NCBI GenBank assembly: GCA_013288575.1
Contig: JABDBO010000008.1
Location: 1 to 26,007, forward strand
DNA from: Alphaproteobacteria bacterium
GTDB lineage: Bacteria; Pseudomonadota; Alphaproteobacteria; Rickettsiales; 21-14-0-20-44-7
Length of the DNA: 26,007 bases
Reading direction: 5' to 3'
Under the pieces are notes generated by a model. It ran no database searches and was not told where the DNA came from. It saw only the letters and a program-made list of their open reading frames with translations. Made by a program: the position numbers and the translations under genes. This document shows positions 15,730 to 24,708 of this stretch, one piece after another (the stretch's first letter is position 1; each line of letters opens with the position of its first letter).

Positions 15730-17820
15730 ATGCCACGTACTACTGCACTTGACCACTATAGAAACATCGGTATCTGCGCCCACATCGACGCAGGTAAAAC
15801 CACTACGACTGAGCGTATTCTTTACTATACTGGTAAATCTCACAAAATCGGCGAAGTGCACGAAGGTGCTGCCACCATGGATTGGATGGAACAAGAGCAA
15901 GAGCGCGGTATCACTATTACTTCAGCTGCAACTACCTGCTTCTGGAAAAAAGAAGAAGAACTTTTCCGCATTAACATTATCGATACTCCTGGCCACGTTG
16001 ACTTCACTATCGAAGTTGAGCGTTCAATGCGCGTACTTGACGGCGCAGTTACTGTATTTGACTCAGTTGCCGGCGTTGAGCCACAATCTGAAACTGTATG
16101 GCGCCAAGCTGATAAATATGGCGTTCCACGTATCTGCTTCGTAAATAAAATGGATCGTACAGGTGCAAACTTCCAACGTTGTGTCGACATGATGATCGAC
16201 CGTTTGGGAACTGTTCCTTTGGTGATTCAGCTCCCAATTGGTTCTGAAGATAAATACGAAGGTCTGATCGACCTTATCCGCTTTAAAGAAGTTATCTGGT
16301 CTGGTGACCAACTCGGTGCGGAATTCCAATATAAAGATATTCGCCCTGAACTTCTCGAAAAAGCTAAAGCAGCTCGCACTAAAATGATCGAAACTGCAGT
16401 TGAAGCTGATGATCAAGCGATGGAAGATTATTTAAACGGCAAAGAAATTAGCGAAAAAACTTTAAAAGCTTGCATCCGCAAAGGCACAATCGCTTATAAA
16501 TTCGTTCCAGTATTAAACGGTGCTGCATTCAAAAACAAAGGCGTTCAGCCAATGCTTGATGCGGTTGTTGACTTCCTCCCGGCTCCGACTGACGTTGCCG
16601 CAGTAAAAGGTACTGACCCGGATGATAGCGATAAAGAAATTTCTATCCCTTGCAATGATGATGCGCCTTTCGCCGGTCTTGCATTTAAAATTATGAACGA
16701 TCCATTCGTTGGTTCACTCACTTTCGTTCGCGTTTATTCAGGCAAACTCGAAGCTGGTTCTTATGTCTACAACACAGTAAAAGAGAATAAAGAGCGTGTC
16801 GGCCGTATGTTGCTTATGCATGCAAACAACCGCGAAGATATTAAAGAAGCTTTCGCTGGCGATATCGTGGCAATTGCTGGTTTAAAAAACACTACTACTG
16901 GTGACACACTTTCTGACCCGGATAAACACGTTGTGTTAGAGCGCATGGAATTCCCTGATCCGGTTATCGAGATTGCGGTTGAACCAAAAACTAAAGCTGA
17001 CCAAGAAAAAATGGGCCTCGCTATCGGCCGTTTGGTAGCTGAAGATCCATCACTCCGCGTTGAATCAAACGAAGAAACTGGCCAAACCATTTTGAAAGGC
17101 GTCGGTGAATTGCACTTAGAAATCATCGTTGACCGCATGAAACGCGAATTCAAAGTTGAAACCAATATCGGCGCTCCACAAGTTGCTTACCGCGAAACTA
17201 TCACCAAACCGGCTGAGATTGATTACACTCACAAAAAGCAATCTGGCGGTACTGGTCAATATGCGCGTATTAAATTGAAAGTTGAACCAGGTGAACGCGG
17301 TTCAGGCTTTATATTTGAACAAGAAATCGTCGGCGGTTCAATTCCTAAAGAATTTATCCCAGGCGTGAAAAAAGGCCTTGAATCACAAATGCAAACTGGC
17401 GTTGTTGCGGGCTACCCAACAATTGACTGGAAAGCGACACTTTATGATGGTGCCTTCCACGATGTTGACTCTTCAGTTCTCGCATTCGAAATTGCTGCAC
17501 GCGCTGCCTTCCGTGAAGGTTTGCCGAAAGCAAACCCGGTATTGCTCGAGCCAATCATGAAAGTTGAAGTTATCACCCCTGAAGAATATATGGGCGACGT
17601 TATCGGTGACTTGAACTCACGCCGTGGCCAAATTCAAGGTATGGATGACCGCGGAAACGCAAAAGTAATTACAGCAAACGTGCCACTCTCAAGCATGTTT
17701 GGTTATGTTTCGATCTTACGTTCAATGACGCAAGGCCGCGGCCAACCAACAATGATTTTCAGCCACTATGATCAAGTGCCTGCAAACGTTGCTGCAGAAA
17801 TTAAAAAGAAAGTTGCTTAA
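15730..17820 (+). CDS. fusA: Elongation factor G
   Basis: EF-G is the GTPase that moves tRNAs and mRNA through the ribosome after peptide transfer, and with RRF it also recycles ribosomes. The 696-residue protein shows all GTP-binding motifs: AHIDAGKT (17-24), the switch I region GITITSAAT (60-68), DTPGHVD (85-91) and NKMD (139-142). Domains II to V follow; domain IV contains [14 protein letters not shown] and domain V carries MTQGRG near the end. It lies in its usual place after rpsG. The gene that often follows, tuf, is absent: rpsJ starts 18 bp after the stop. Confidence 0.99.
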   Translation: MPRTTALDHYRNIGICAHIDAGKTTTTERILYYTGKSHKIGEVHEGAATMDWMEQEQERGITITSAATTCFWKKEEELFRINIIDTPGHVDFTIEVERSMRVLDGAVTVFDSVAGVEPQSETVWRQADKYGVPRICFVNKMDRTGANFQRCVDMMIDRLGTVPLVIQLPIGSEDKYEGLIDLIRFKEVIWSGDQLGAEFQYKDIRPELLEKAKAARTKMIETAVEADDQAMEDYLNGKEISEKTLKACIRKGTIAYKFVPVLNGAAFKNKGVQPMLDAVVDFLPAPTDVAAVKGTDPDDSDKEISIPCNDDAPFAGLAFKIMNDPFVGSLTFVRVYSGKLEAGSYVYNTVKENKERVGRMLLMHANNREDIKEAFAGDIVAIAGLKNTTTGDTLSDPDKHVVLERMEFPDPVIEIAVEPKTKADQEKMGLAIGRLVAEDPSLRVESNEETGQTILKGVGELHLEIIVDRMKREFKVETNIGAPQVAYRETITKPAEIDYTHKKQSGGTGQYARIKLKVEPGERGSGFIFEQEIVGGSIPKEFIPGVKKGLESQMQTGVVAGYPTIDWKATLYDGAFHDVDSSVLAFEIAARAAFREGLPKANPVLLEPIMKVEVITPEEYMGDVIGDLNSRRGQIQGMDDRGNAKVITANVPLSSMFGYVSILRSMTQGRGQPTMIFSHYDQVPANVAAEIKKKVA

Positions 17821-17838
17821 AGGATTAGGAAATTAATT

Positions 17839-18162
17839 ATGGCAAACCAAAAAATCAGAATCAGACTTAAAGGCTTCGAGCACATCACGCTTGATAAATC
17901 GGCTTATGAAATTGCGAGCACTGCAAAACGCACCGGCTCGGAAGTTCGTGGCCCGATTCCAATGCCTTTGAAAATTCAACGTTTTACGGTTAACCGTTCG
18001 CCGCATATCGATAAAAAATCACGTGAGCAGTTCGAAATTCGCACCCACTCGCGTCTTATCGACATCGAAAATGCGACACCACAAACTATTGATGCACTCG
18101 GCAAACTTGATCTCGCTGCCGGCGTTAATGTCGAAATCAAATTAATGGATGAGGCGAAATAA
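17839..18162 (+). CDS. rpsJ: 30S ribosomal protein S10
   Basis: S10 binds the 3' domain of the small subunit and, as NusE, also takes part in transcription antitermination with NusB. It has 107 residues, close to the usual 103. The conserved core includes [19 protein letters not shown] and [15 protein letters not shown], and the C terminus reads [11 protein letters not shown]. The ribosome binding site lies in a doubled AGGA (17821-17824 and 17827-17830). The spacer after fusA is only 18 bp, so no separate S10 promoter is likely. Confidence 0.98.
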   Translation: MANQKIRIRLKGFEHITLDKSAYEIASTAKRTGSEVRGPIPMPLKIQRFTVNRSPHIDKKSREQFEIRTHSRLIDIENATPQTIDALGKLDLAAGVNVEIKLMDEAK

Positions 18163-18167
18163 GCTTT

Positions 18168-18935
18168 ATGAGAACAGGATTAGTTGCAACAAAGCTGGGC
18201 ATGACCCGCATTATCGGCAAGGAAAGAAATCTTCCTGCGACGGTACTTAAACTTGAGGCTCCAACTATCGTTGGTCACAAAACCAAAGCGCGTGACGGCT
18301 ATAATGCTGTTGTTTTAGGCGTTGGCTCACCTAAAGCGAAAAACGTTTCTAAACCGCGCAAAGGTTTATTCGCAAAAGCTAAAGTTGATGCGAAAAAGAA
18401 ACTTGTTGAATTCCGCGTTGAAGAACAAAATTTAATTCCGGTTGGTTCTGAACTTTTGGCTTCTCACTTCATTAAAGGCCAATTCGTTGATGCTACCGGC
18501 ACTTCTATCGGCCGCGGCTTTGCCGGTGTTATGAAACGCCACAATTTCGCAGGTTTGGAAGCATCGCACGGTGTATCCGTATCGCACCGCTCACATGGTT
18601 CTACCGGTCAACGTCAAGATCCGGGTAAAGTTTTCAAAGGCAAAAAAATGGCCGGCCATATGGGTACGGTTCGCGTTACTACGCAAAACTTAGAAATTTT
18701 GCAAACTGACGATGAAGAAGGCCTGATTTTTGTTAAAGGCAATATCCCAGGTGCAGAAGGCAGCTATGTTATTTTGCATGATGCAGTGAAAGTGGTTCTC
18801 CCACCGAATGCGCCGCGCCCAGGTAAAATTAAAGAGAACAAAAAAGCTGAATCTCCTAAAGCCGAAGCGAAAGAACAACCTGCAGAAGCTCCAAAAGCTG
18901 AAGCGGCTCAGCCAGAGAATAAGGAAGGGCAATAG
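18168..18935 (+). CDS. rplC: 50S ribosomal protein L3 with charged C-terminal tail
   Basis: L3 is an early-assembly protein of the large subunit with a loop reaching the peptidyl-transferase centre. The core (about residues 1-215) is typical, from [15 protein letters not shown] to the signature [20 protein letters not shown] and GKKMAGHMG; the Gln in GQRQDPG is the site methylated by PrmB in E. coli. The protein is 255 residues long because about 35 extra residues rich in Ala, Lys, Glu and Pro follow the core. A low-complexity tail like this is common in some alphaproteobacteria and is probably disordered. The gene starts 5 bp after rpsJ. Confidence 0.97.
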   Translation: MRTGLVATKLGMTRIIGKERNLPATVLKLEAPTIVGHKTKARDGYNAVVLGVGSPKAKNVSKPRKGLFAKAKVDAKKKLVEFRVEEQNLIPVGSELLASHFIKGQFVDATGTSIGRGFAGVMKRHNFAGLEASHGVSVSHRSHGSTGQRQDPGKVFKGKKMAGHMGTVRVTTQNLEILQTDDEEGLIFVKGNIPGAEGSYVILHDAVKVVLPPNAPRPGKIKENKKAESPKAEAKEQPAEAPKAEAAQPENKEGQ

Positions 18936-18937
18936 TC

Positions 18938-19558
18938 ATGAAAGTTAAAGTTACAACATTTGATTCAAAAGAATCCGGCGAAGTATCTTTGAATAAAGAT
19001 ATTTTCGGTGTTACCCCGCGTGCAGATATTTTGCACCGCGTTGTTGAATGGCAGCGTGCAAAACGCCGTGCCGGCACTCATAAAACCAAAGGTATTTCTG
19101 AAATTATGGGCACAACCAAAAAACCTTTTGCACAAAAAGGTACTGGCCGCGCTCGTCAAGGTTCACTCCGCTCTCCGCAAATGCGTGGTGGTGCGGTAAT
19201 TTTTGGTCCGGTTGTTCGTTCGCACGAATATTCTTTGCCGAAAAAAATCAAAGCTCTCGGTTTGAAAATGGCTCTGTCATCTAAAGCTCAGGAAAACAAC
19301 ATCGTGATCTTGAAAGATGCAGTATTAAAATCAGCAAAAACTAAAGATTTCACTAAAGCAGTTGAGAAGCTCGGCTGGAAATCTGCGCTTATCATTGATG
19401 GTGATGCAGTTGATGCAAACCTGAAAAAAGCGACAAGCAACCTGCATAAAATCAACGTGTTGCCAACTATTGGCGCTAACGTGCTTGATATTTTGAAACA
19501 CGATACTCTGGTGCTCACTCAATCAGCATTGGAAAAACTGGAAGAGAGGTTAGCATAA
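18938..19558 (+). CDS. rplD: 50S ribosomal protein L4
   Basis: L4 binds 23S rRNA near the peptide exit tunnel, where its extended loop lines the constriction; macrolide-resistance changes map to that loop. The 206-residue protein contains the loop signature TKKPFAQKGTGRARQGSLRS at about 68-87, with no obvious insertion or deletion. In E. coli L4 is the autogenous regulator of the S10 operon, but the matching S10 leader is missing here because the cluster is fused to the str genes. It starts 2 bp after rplC and shares one base (TAATG) with rplW. Confidence 0.98.
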   Translation: MKVKVTTFDSKESGEVSLNKDIFGVTPRADILHRVVEWQRAKRRAGTHKTKGISEIMGTTKKPFAQKGTGRARQGSLRSPQMRGGAVIFGPVVRSHEYSLPKKIKALGLKMALSSKAQENNIVILKDAVLKSAKTKDFTKAVEKLGWKSALIIDGDAVDANLKKATSNLHKINVLPTIGANVLDILKHDTLVLTQSALEKLEERLA

Positions 19559-19953
19559 TGGCCAAGACATCTGAAAAAACAGAAGCGAAAGCTGAAAAGA
19601 AAGCAGCAAAACCTGCAGCGCCTAAAAAAGAAAAAAAGTCAAAAGGCAAAGTTGCAGCTAACGTTTTGCATTACAACGTGATCAAATCACCTGTAATTAC
19701 TGAAAAATCTACTATGGCAAGCGAGCATGGCAAATATATTTTCAAAGTTGCTACTTGCGCCTGCAAAACTTCAGTGAAAGAAGCTGTTGAATCAATCTTC
19801 AACGTTGAAGTCACTAAAGTAAACGTAATCAATTATGACGGCAAAGTTAAAAATTTCAAGCAGCGTTCAGGCCGTCGCGATGCTTTCAAAAAAGCTATCG
19901 TTACGTTGAAAAGCGGTCAATCAATTGATTTGGCAAGCGGGTTTAAAGGATAA
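19558..19953 (+). CDS. rplW: 50S ribosomal protein L23 with Lys/Ala-rich N terminus
   Basis: L23 sits at the tunnel exit and is the docking site for trigger factor and SRP. The core starts near residue 38 (LHYNVIKSPVITEKSTMASE) and ends with a standard fold, while the first 35 or so residues are an added segment of Ala, Lys, Glu and Pro (KKAAKPAAPKKEKKSKGK). The total is 131 residues against about 100 in most bacteria. An alternative downstream start would lack any ribosome binding site, and the ATG overlaps the rplD stop, so the long form is preferred. Confidence 0.95.
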   Translation: MAKTSEKTEAKAEKKAAKPAAPKKEKKSKGKVAANVLHYNVIKSPVITEKSTMASEHGKYIFKVATCACKTSVKEAVESIFNVEVTKVNVINYDGKVKNFKQRSGRRDAFKKAIVTLKSGQSIDLASGFKG

Positions 19954-19963
19954 TAAAGGATAA
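19945..19963. repeat. Doubled AAAGGATAA at rplW-rplB junction
   Basis: AAAGGATAA occurs at 19945-19953, where it includes the rplW stop codon, and again at 19955-19963, where it provides the rplB ribosome binding site. Confidence 0.6.
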
Positions 19964-19968
19964 GAACA

Positions 19969-20799
19969 ATGGCACTAAAAACTTTCAATCCAGTCACTCC
20001 ATCGCAGCGCCATTTCGTAATGGTTGAGCGTAGCGAATTGTGGAAAGGCAAACCAGTTAAGGAATTGACTGTCGGTATTTCTAAAGCCGGCGGACGCAAC
20101 AACCGCGGCCGTATCACCACTCGTCACCAAGGCGGCGGTCACAAACAAAGCTATCGTTTGATCGATTTCAAACGCGCTAAATTAGATGTTGAAGCAACTG
20201 TTGTTCGTATCGAATATGATCCGAACCGCACTTCATTCATCGCGCTCATCAAATATGATGATGGTGAACAAGCTTACATTCTGGCACCTCAACGTTTGGA
20301 AATCGGTTCAAAAATCGTTTCTGGCGATAAAGTTGACGTGAAACCAGGCAATACTATGCCGCTGAAAAATATCCCGGCTGGTACTTTGGTTCACAACATC
20401 GAAATGAAACCAGGCAAAGGCGGCCAATTGGCACGTTCTGCTGGTGCATATGCACAGCTCGCTGGTAAAGACGGTGGTTTCGCCCAATTGAAACTCCGCT
20501 CTGGCGAACTTCGTTTGGTTTTGGCTGAATGCCGCGCAACTATCGGCGCTGTTTCAAATGCTGATCACCAAAACGTGAAAATCGGTAAAGCTGGCCGTTC
20601 ACGCTGGTTGGGTATCCGCCCTACAGTTCGCGGTGTGGCGATGAACCCGGTTGATCACCCGCATGGTGGTGGTGAAGGTAAAACTTCAGGTGGTCGCCAT
20701 CCAGTGACTCCTTGGGGCTTAAAAACTAAAGGTAAGAAAACTCGTTCTCGCAAGAAGAGCAATAAAATGATTTTAAGAGCAAGAGGCAAAGGTAAATAG
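19969..20799 (+). CDS. rplB: 50S ribosomal protein L2
   Basis: L2 is needed for subunit joining and peptidyl-transferase activity. The protein is 276 residues long, as expected, with the N-terminal RRNA-binding stretch [20 protein letters not shown] and the strongly conserved C-terminal [20 protein letters not shown], whose His is the residue implicated in peptide-bond formation studies. AAGGATAA lies 6 nt ahead of the ATG. Two bases separate it from rpsS. Confidence 0.99.
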   Translation: MALKTFNPVTPSQRHFVMVERSELWKGKPVKELTVGISKAGGRNNRGRITTRHQGGGHKQSYRLIDFKRAKLDVEATVVRIEYDPNRTSFIALIKYDDGEQAYILAPQRLEIGSKIVSGDKVDVKPGNTMPLKNIPAGTLVHNIEMKPGKGGQLARSAGAYAQLAGKDGGFAQLKLRSGELRLVLAECRATIGAVSNADHQNVKIGKAGRSRWLGIRPTVRGVAMNPVDHPHGGGEGKTSGGRHPVTPWGLKTKGKKTRSRKKSNKMILRARGKGK

Positions 20800-20801
20800 T
20801 T

Positions 20802-21086
20802 ATGGCAAGACGTTCAGTTTGGAAAGGTCCGTTTATTGACGGCTACATATTCAAGAAAGTCGAGAAAGCAAAAGCTTCCGGCAAAAACCAGATGATTCAA
20901 ATCTGGAGCCGCCGCTCGACTATTATCCCAGATTTCGTGGGCTTGACTTTTGGCGTTTACAACGGCAAGAAATTTATCCCGGTTTTAGTGTCTGAAGAAA
21001 TGGTCGGCCACAAATTCGGCGAATTCGCCCCTACCCGCAACTTCCCGGGCCACGGCAGCAACAGAAAAGACGACGAGAAGAAATAG
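20802..21086 (+). CDS. rpsS: 30S ribosomal protein S19
   Basis: S19 lies in the head of the small subunit and contacts S13 and the A-site region. It is 94 residues long, a normal length, with [20 protein letters not shown] at the start and the conserved [19 protein letters not shown] stretch. It follows rplB by 2 bp, so the two are probably translated in a coupled way, and it precedes rplV by 14 bp. Confidence 0.98.
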   Translation: MARRSVWKGPFIDGYIFKKVEKAKASGKNQMIQIWSRRSTIIPDFVGLTFGVYNGKKFIPVLVSEEMVGHKFGEFAPTRNFPGHGSNRKDDEKK

Positions 21087-21100
21087 GTTAGAGATCAATT

Positions 21101-21472
21101 ATGGCAAAAAATGCAGTAAAACAACAGGAAGCGGTGCAGGCGATTGCTAAAGGCAATACCATCCGCAGCGGTCAAATCAAGCTGAATATATTGGCACAGA
21201 TGATTCGCGGCATGAATGTGAGTGAAGCTCTCGCGCAACTTACCTTTTCAAAACGCCGTGTTGCGTCAGAAGTTAAAAAAGTTCTGCAAAGTGCAGTCGC
21301 TAACGCGGAAAACAATAACAATATGAACGTAGACAACCTCTATGTTCACGAAGCATTCACCAGCAAAAGCTTTACCATGAAACGTATGCGTCCTCGCGCT
21401 AAAGGCCGTGGCATGCGCATCATGAAACCGTTTTCAAACATCACGATCATCTTAAGGGAGCGAGCAGAATAA
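21101..21472 (+). CDS. rplV: 50S ribosomal protein L22
   Basis: L22 reaches into the peptide exit tunnel with a long beta-hairpin. The 123-residue protein shows the conserved [13 protein letters not shown] and the tunnel hairpin region [19 protein letters not shown] near 87-105, without the deletions seen in macrolide-resistant mutants. A short N-terminal extension (about 10 residues) precedes the core. The stop overlaps the rpsC start by one base (TAATG). Confidence 0.98.
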   Translation: MAKNAVKQQEAVQAIAKGNTIRSGQIKLNILAQMIRGMNVSEALAQLTFSKRRVASEVKKVLQSAVANAENNNNMNVDNLYVHEAFTSKSFTMKRMRPRAKGRGMRIMKPFSNITIILRERAE

Positions 21473-22146
21473 TGGGACAGAAAGTTAACCCGGTTAGTTT
21501 AAGACTTGGCATCAACCGCACGTGGGATTCCCGCTGGTATGCCACTAAGAAAGATTTTTCTGATAAACTCTTGCAAGATATTGCTATCCGCAAATTCGTT
21601 AAAAAACGCTTGAAAGAAGCAGGTGTTGCCAAAACTGTTGTTGAGCGCACAGGCAAAAAAGCTGTTGTTACTATCCACTCGGCAAAACCAGGTGTGGTAA
21701 TCGGCAAAAAAGGTTCTGACATCGAAAAAATCAAAAAAGAACTTCAAGCTCTCGTTGATAAAGACGTTGAAGTTGTCTTGAACATTGTTGAAATCCGCAA
21801 ACCGGAAATTGATGCGAAACTAGTTGCTGAAAGTATTGCTCAGCAAATCGAACGCCGTATCGCTTTCCGCCGCGCAATGAAACGCGCTATGTCTTCAGCT
21901 ATGCGCCTTGGCGCCAAAGGCATTCGTATCAATTGCTCAGGCCGCTTGGGTGGAACTGAAATCGCGCGTATGGAATGGTATCGTGAAGGCCGCGTGCCTT
22001 TACACACTCTCCGTGCTGATGTTCAATACGCAACTGCTGAAGCTTACACAACTTATGGCCTTATCGGCATTAAAGTGTGGATCTACAAAGGCGATATCAT
22101 GGAACATGACCCAATGGCTCAAGAAAAACGTGCCAATGCAGGTTAG
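21472..22146 (+). CDS. rpsC: 30S ribosomal protein S3
   Basis: S3 lines the mRNA entry channel and helps unwind structured mRNA. The protein is 224 residues long. [20 protein letters not shown] opens the N-terminal domain, a KH domain with [18 protein letters not shown] lies at about 64-81, and the C-terminal domain contains [20 protein letters not shown] and the terminal [14 protein letters not shown]. Its start overlaps the rplV stop. Confidence 0.98.
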   Translation: MGQKVNPVSLRLGINRTWDSRWYATKKDFSDKLLQDIAIRKFVKKRLKEAGVAKTVVERTGKKAVVTIHSAKPGVVIGKKGSDIEKIKKELQALVDKDVEVVLNIVEIRKPEIDAKLVAESIAQQIERRIAFRRAMKRAMSSAMRLGAKGIRINCSGRLGGTEIARMEWYREGRVPLHTLRADVQYATAEAYTTYGLIGIKVWIYKGDIMEHDPMAQEKRANAG

Positions 22147-22170
22147 GATTTAGGAATCAGGATTAGGAAT
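22143..22170. repeat. Four near-7-bp TTAGGA units in rpsC-rplP spacer
   Basis: TTAGGAT, TTAGGAA, TCAGGAT and TAGGAAT stand in tandem; AGGA recurs at 22145, 22152, 22159 and 22165. Each copy is a possible ribosome binding site; only the last lies close to the rplP ATG. Confidence 0.75.
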
Positions 22171-22175
22171 TAGTT

Positions 22176-22586
22176 ATGTTACAACCGAAAAAGACAAAAT
22201 ATAGAAAAGCGCATAAAGGCCGCATTCACGGCCAAGCTAAAGGCGGCACTACGCTTGCTTTCGGCACTTATGGCATGAAAGCATTGCAAGCTGACCGCGT
22301 AACCAGCCGCCAGATCGAGGCATCACGCCGCGCAATTTCTCGCGCGATGAAACGCGTTGGTAAATTGTGGATTCGCATATTTCCGGATGTTCCAGTATCA
22401 CGCAAACCTGCAGAGGTGCGTATGGGCTCTGGTAAAGGTAACCCAGAATTCTGGATCTGCCGCGTAAAACCAGGCCGCATTTTGTTTGAACTCGATGGCG
22501 TTGATGAAAAAACTGCCCGCGAAGCATTTGAGCTGGCTGCCGCGAAACTGCCGGTAAAAACCAAATTTATCAAGAGGGCCGAATAG
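22176..22586 (+). CDS. rplP: 50S ribosomal protein L16
   Basis: L16 binds between the A site and the central protuberance and is needed for late large-subunit assembly. The 136-residue protein shows the expected [16 protein letters not shown] start, [14 protein letters not shown], and the conserved [12 protein letters not shown] loop. The Arg in [15 protein letters not shown] lies in the loop that is hydroxylated in E. coli. It is preceded by a spacer of repeated AGGA words. Confidence 0.98.
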   Translation: MLQPKKTKYRKAHKGRIHGQAKGGTTLAFGTYGMKALQADRVTSRQIEASRRAISRAMKRVGKLWIRIFPDVPVSRKPAEVRMGSGKGNPEFWICRVKPGRILFELDGVDEKTAREAFELAAAKLPVKTKFIKRAE

Positions 22587-22595
22587 GTAAGAACA

Positions 22596-22871
22596 ATGGC
22601 TAAAGCTAAAAAAGAAAAGAAAACTTCTAAGGAATCAGGCATTTTGAATGTTGCTGATATCCGCGGTAAAACTCCGGACGAATTGAAAGATTTGGTTCTC
22701 GGTTTGAAGCGCGAGCAATTCAATTCCCGTTTCCAAAAAATGGCTGGTGAAGCTCAAAAACCTTCACGCATTCGCGCTATCCGCAAGAATATTGCCAAAA
22801 TCAAAACCGTATTAAACGAAAATAAACCAGCAAATAAATCATCAGCTAAAGGGGCGAAAAAACATGCCTAA
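22596..22871 (+). CDS. rpmC: 50S ribosomal protein L29 with extended ends
   Basis: L29 is a small helical-hairpin protein at the tunnel exit next to L23. The core runs from about residue 18 ([20 protein letters not shown]) to about 75 and contains [20 protein letters not shown]. Lys-rich additions at the N terminus ([14 protein letters not shown]) and C terminus ([12 protein letters not shown]) bring it to 91 residues, against about 65 in most bacteria. Its last 8 bp overlap rpsQ. Confidence 0.95.
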   Translation: MAKAKKEKKTSKESGILNVADIRGKTPDELKDLVLGLKREQFNSRFQKMAGEAQKPSRIRAIRKNIAKIKTVLNENKPANKSSAKGAKKHA

Positions 22872-23193
22872 ACGTCAATTACAAGGAACAGTTGTCAGCG
22901 ATAAAGCCAATAAAACCGTAACAGTTTTAGTTGAACGCCAATTCCTGCACCCGGTTTACAAAAAAACCATCCGCAGCACTAAAAAATATGCTGCGCATGA
23001 TGAAAACAACCAATTCAAAACCGGCCAGAAAGTTACAATTGAAGAATCACGCCCAATTTCAAAAAGCAAAAAATGGATTGTTGTTGGTTCAGGAGCTATT
23101 GGCTCTTCAACTGCAGCTGCTCCAACAAAAGCTAAAGCTGATGCAGCCCCGAAAGCAGCAAAAGCTAAAAAGGCCGTTGCGAAAAAGAAGTAA
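22864..23193 (+). CDS. rpsQ: 30S ribosomal protein S17 with Ala/Lys-rich tail
   Basis: S17 is an OB-fold protein that binds the 5' domain of 16S rRNA early in assembly. The core (about residues 1-78) shows [39 protein letters not shown] and [15 protein letters not shown]. About 30 additional residues, almost all Ala and Lys with a few Pro, form a probably disordered tail, giving 109 residues against the usual 80-85. It overlaps rpmC by 8 bp. A palindromic element follows before rplN. Confidence 0.96.
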   Translation: MPKRQLQGTVVSDKANKTVTVLVERQFLHPVYKKTIRSTKKYAAHDENNQFKTGQKVTIEESRPISKSKKWIVVGSGAIGSSTAAAPTKAKADAAPKAAKAKKAVAKKK

Positions 23194-23224
23194 GACTAAA
23201 AGAAGAATAAAAAATTGTGTAAGG

Positions 23225-23345
23225 AGAAATGATTTATATGAGATAGATGCGCGGCAAGTTTTTACCGCAGAACCGGAGCGTACACTTCGTACGTGAGGAT
23301 TCGAGGAGAAAAAGTTGCAAGCAGATGCTTATAGAAATCATTTCT
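23225..23345. repeat. 121-bp palindromic element between rpsQ and rplN
   Basis: The ends are exact 11-bp inverted copies, AGAAATGATTT (23225-23235) and AAATCATTTCT (23335-23345). The middle is CGTAC-ACTTC-GTACG (23279-23293), almost exactly centred. The arms between also pair imperfectly. The flanks carry GAAGAATAAA twice (23202-23211 and 23353-23362). It contains no meaningful ORF. The core GAGCGTAC...GTACGTGAG resembles what I recall of Rickettsia palindromic elements, but this is unverified. In the operon mRNA it would fold into one long hairpin. Confidence 0.8.
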
Positions 23346-23377
23346 AAAGTTTGAAGAATAAAGAAAGGTAGAAGAAT

Positions 23378-23746
23378 ATGATACAAATGTTAACCAAACT
23401 CGATGTAGCGGATAATTCAGGCGCTCGCGTTGTCATGTGCATTAAAGTCTTGGGCGGATCACACCGCAAGACTGCAAGTGTTGGCGATGTTATCGTTGTT
23501 TCTGTAAAAGAAGCTATTCCACGCGGTAAAGTGAAAAAGGGAACTGTGCAACGCGCTGTTATCGTGCGCACTAAAAAGGCGATCAAACGCCCAGATGGTT
23601 CAACTATCCGCTTTGACCGTAACGCTGCTGTGCTCATCAATAAAGAAGAAGAGCCAATCGGCACTCGTATCTTTGGCCCGGTTGTTCGCGAACTCCGCGC
23701 TAAAAAATTCATGAAAATTATTTCACTCGCACCGGAGGTGCTCTAA
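23378..23746 (+). CDS. rplN: 50S ribosomal protein L14
   Basis: L14 lies at the subunit interface and binds silencing factor RsfS in other bacteria. The 122-residue protein has the normal length, with [20 protein letters not shown] at the start and the conserved [13 protein letters not shown] near the end. AAAGG lies about 11 nt before the start. A 184-bp gap with a palindrome separates it from rpsQ, unusually long for this cluster. Confidence 0.98.
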   Translation: MIQMLTKLDVADNSGARVVMCIKVLGGSHRKTASVGDVIVVSVKEAIPRGKVKKGTVQRAVIVRTKKAIKRPDGSTIRFDRNAAVLINKEEEPIGTRIFGPVVRELRAKKFMKIISLAPEVL

Positions 23747-23750
23747 GACT

Positions 23751-24074
23751 ATGACGAAAGCTGCTAAATTTAAAATTAAAAAAGGTGACCAAGTTATTGT
23801 CACCACCGGTAAAGACAAAGGCAAAAAAGGCACGGTTACTAGCATTATCGCTGAAACCAGCCGCGCTATTGTTTCCGGCATTAACATTGTTAAAAAACAC
23901 ACAAAACCATCGGCTGCAAATGCTGGCGGAATTGTTGCGAAAGAATCACCAATTCATATTTCTAACCTCGCAATTGCTGACCCGAAAACCGGCAAAGCAT
24001 CAAGAATCGGTTATAAAATTGAAGGTGGCAACAAAACTCGTATCGCGAAGAAGTCTGGCGAAGCGTTAAATTAG
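23751..24074 (+). CDS. rplX: 50S ribosomal protein L24
   Basis: L24 is an assembly initiator of the large subunit. The 107-residue protein contains the KOW motif region [20 protein letters not shown] at about 7-26, followed by [12 protein letters not shown] and a [12 protein letters not shown] segment typical of bacterial L24. It starts 4 bp after rplN. The spacer to rplE holds four 7-bp-type repeats. Confidence 0.98.
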   Translation: MTKAAKFKIKKGDQVIVTTGKDKGKKGTVTSIIAETSRAIVSGINIVKKHTKPSAANAGGIVAKESPIHISNLAIADPKTGKASRIGYKIEGGNKTRIAKKSGEALN

Positions 24075-24100
24075 AACATTAGAACTTAGAACATTAGAGG
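24071..24100. repeat. TTAGAAC heptamers in rplX-rplE spacer
   Basis: TTAGAAC stands at 24071-24077, 24079-24085 and 24086-24092, followed by TTAGAGG at 24094-24100. The last, altered copy supplies the AGAGG ribosome binding site of rplE. Confidence 0.75.
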
Positions 24101-24105
24101 CTTTT

Positions 24106-24651
24106 ATGGCGGCTCGTTTACAAGAAGAATATAAAAAGAAAATCATCCCTGCATTACAGGCGAAATATAAATATACTAACCCGCACCAGGTGCCGGGCTT
24201 GAGCAAGATCGTCATCAATATGGGCGTTGGCCGCTTGGCTATTGCTGACAACAAAGCTTGCGACGCTGCAGCAGCTGACTTGTCATTACTGGCTGGTCAA
24301 AAAGCGGTTATCACTAAATCAAAAAAATCTATTGCTAGCTTCAAGCTTCGTGAAAACCAAGCAATCGGTACTCGCGTTACTCTGCGTAAAGATAAAATGT
24401 ACGAATTCCTTGACCGTTTGATCAACATCGCATTGCCACGCGTGCGCGACTTCCGCGGCTTGTCTGACAAAAAATTTGATAGCCATGGTAACTATAACTT
24501 CGGCTTGAAAGAGCACATCGTATTCCCTGAAATCAACTATGATAAAGTTGATAAAATCAAAGGTATGGATATCACGATTGTTACAACGGCAAAAAATGCT
24601 GAAGAAGCAAAAGAACTTCTGGCAGCGTTCAACTTCCCGTTCAATAACTAG
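24106..24651 (+). CDS. rplE: 50S ribosomal protein L5
   Basis: L5 binds 5S rRNA and the central protuberance of the large subunit. The 181-residue protein has the normal length, with [10 protein letters not shown] at about 43-52, the conserved LREKQAIG-like segment ([14 protein letters not shown]), [10 protein letters not shown] and the terminal helix region with [12 protein letters not shown]. It is the last gene of the cluster: the rpsN and rpsH genes that normally follow are replaced by a terminator and the convergent dprA. Confidence 0.98.
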   Translation: MAARLQEEYKKKIIPALQAKYKYTNPHQVPGLSKIVINMGVGRLAIADNKACDAAAADLSLLAGQKAVITKSKKSIASFKLRENQAIGTRVTLRKDKMYEFLDRLINIALPRVRDFRGLSDKKFDSHGNYNFGLKEHIVFPEINYDKVDKIKGMDITIVTTAKNAEEAKELLAAFNFPFNN

Positions 24652-24668
24652 TTGATAATCACAAATTA

Positions 24669-24698
24669 GAAAAACCCCGCATAATCGCGGGGTTTTTT
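24669..24698 (+). terminator. Intrinsic terminator of the ribosomal cluster
   Basis: CCCCGC (24675-24680), a 6-nt loop and GCGGGG (24687-24692) form a GC-rich stem followed by TTTTTT (24693-24698). An A-run on the other side lets it work in reverse too, so it may also end dprA transcription. Confidence 0.9.
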
Positions 24699-24708
24699 AT
24701 TGCTATTT

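Noticed and set aside
3447..24100. Spacer repeats considered as a CRISPR array
   Set aside because: Units are 7-10 bp with no regular spacers, and they occur in many separate places.
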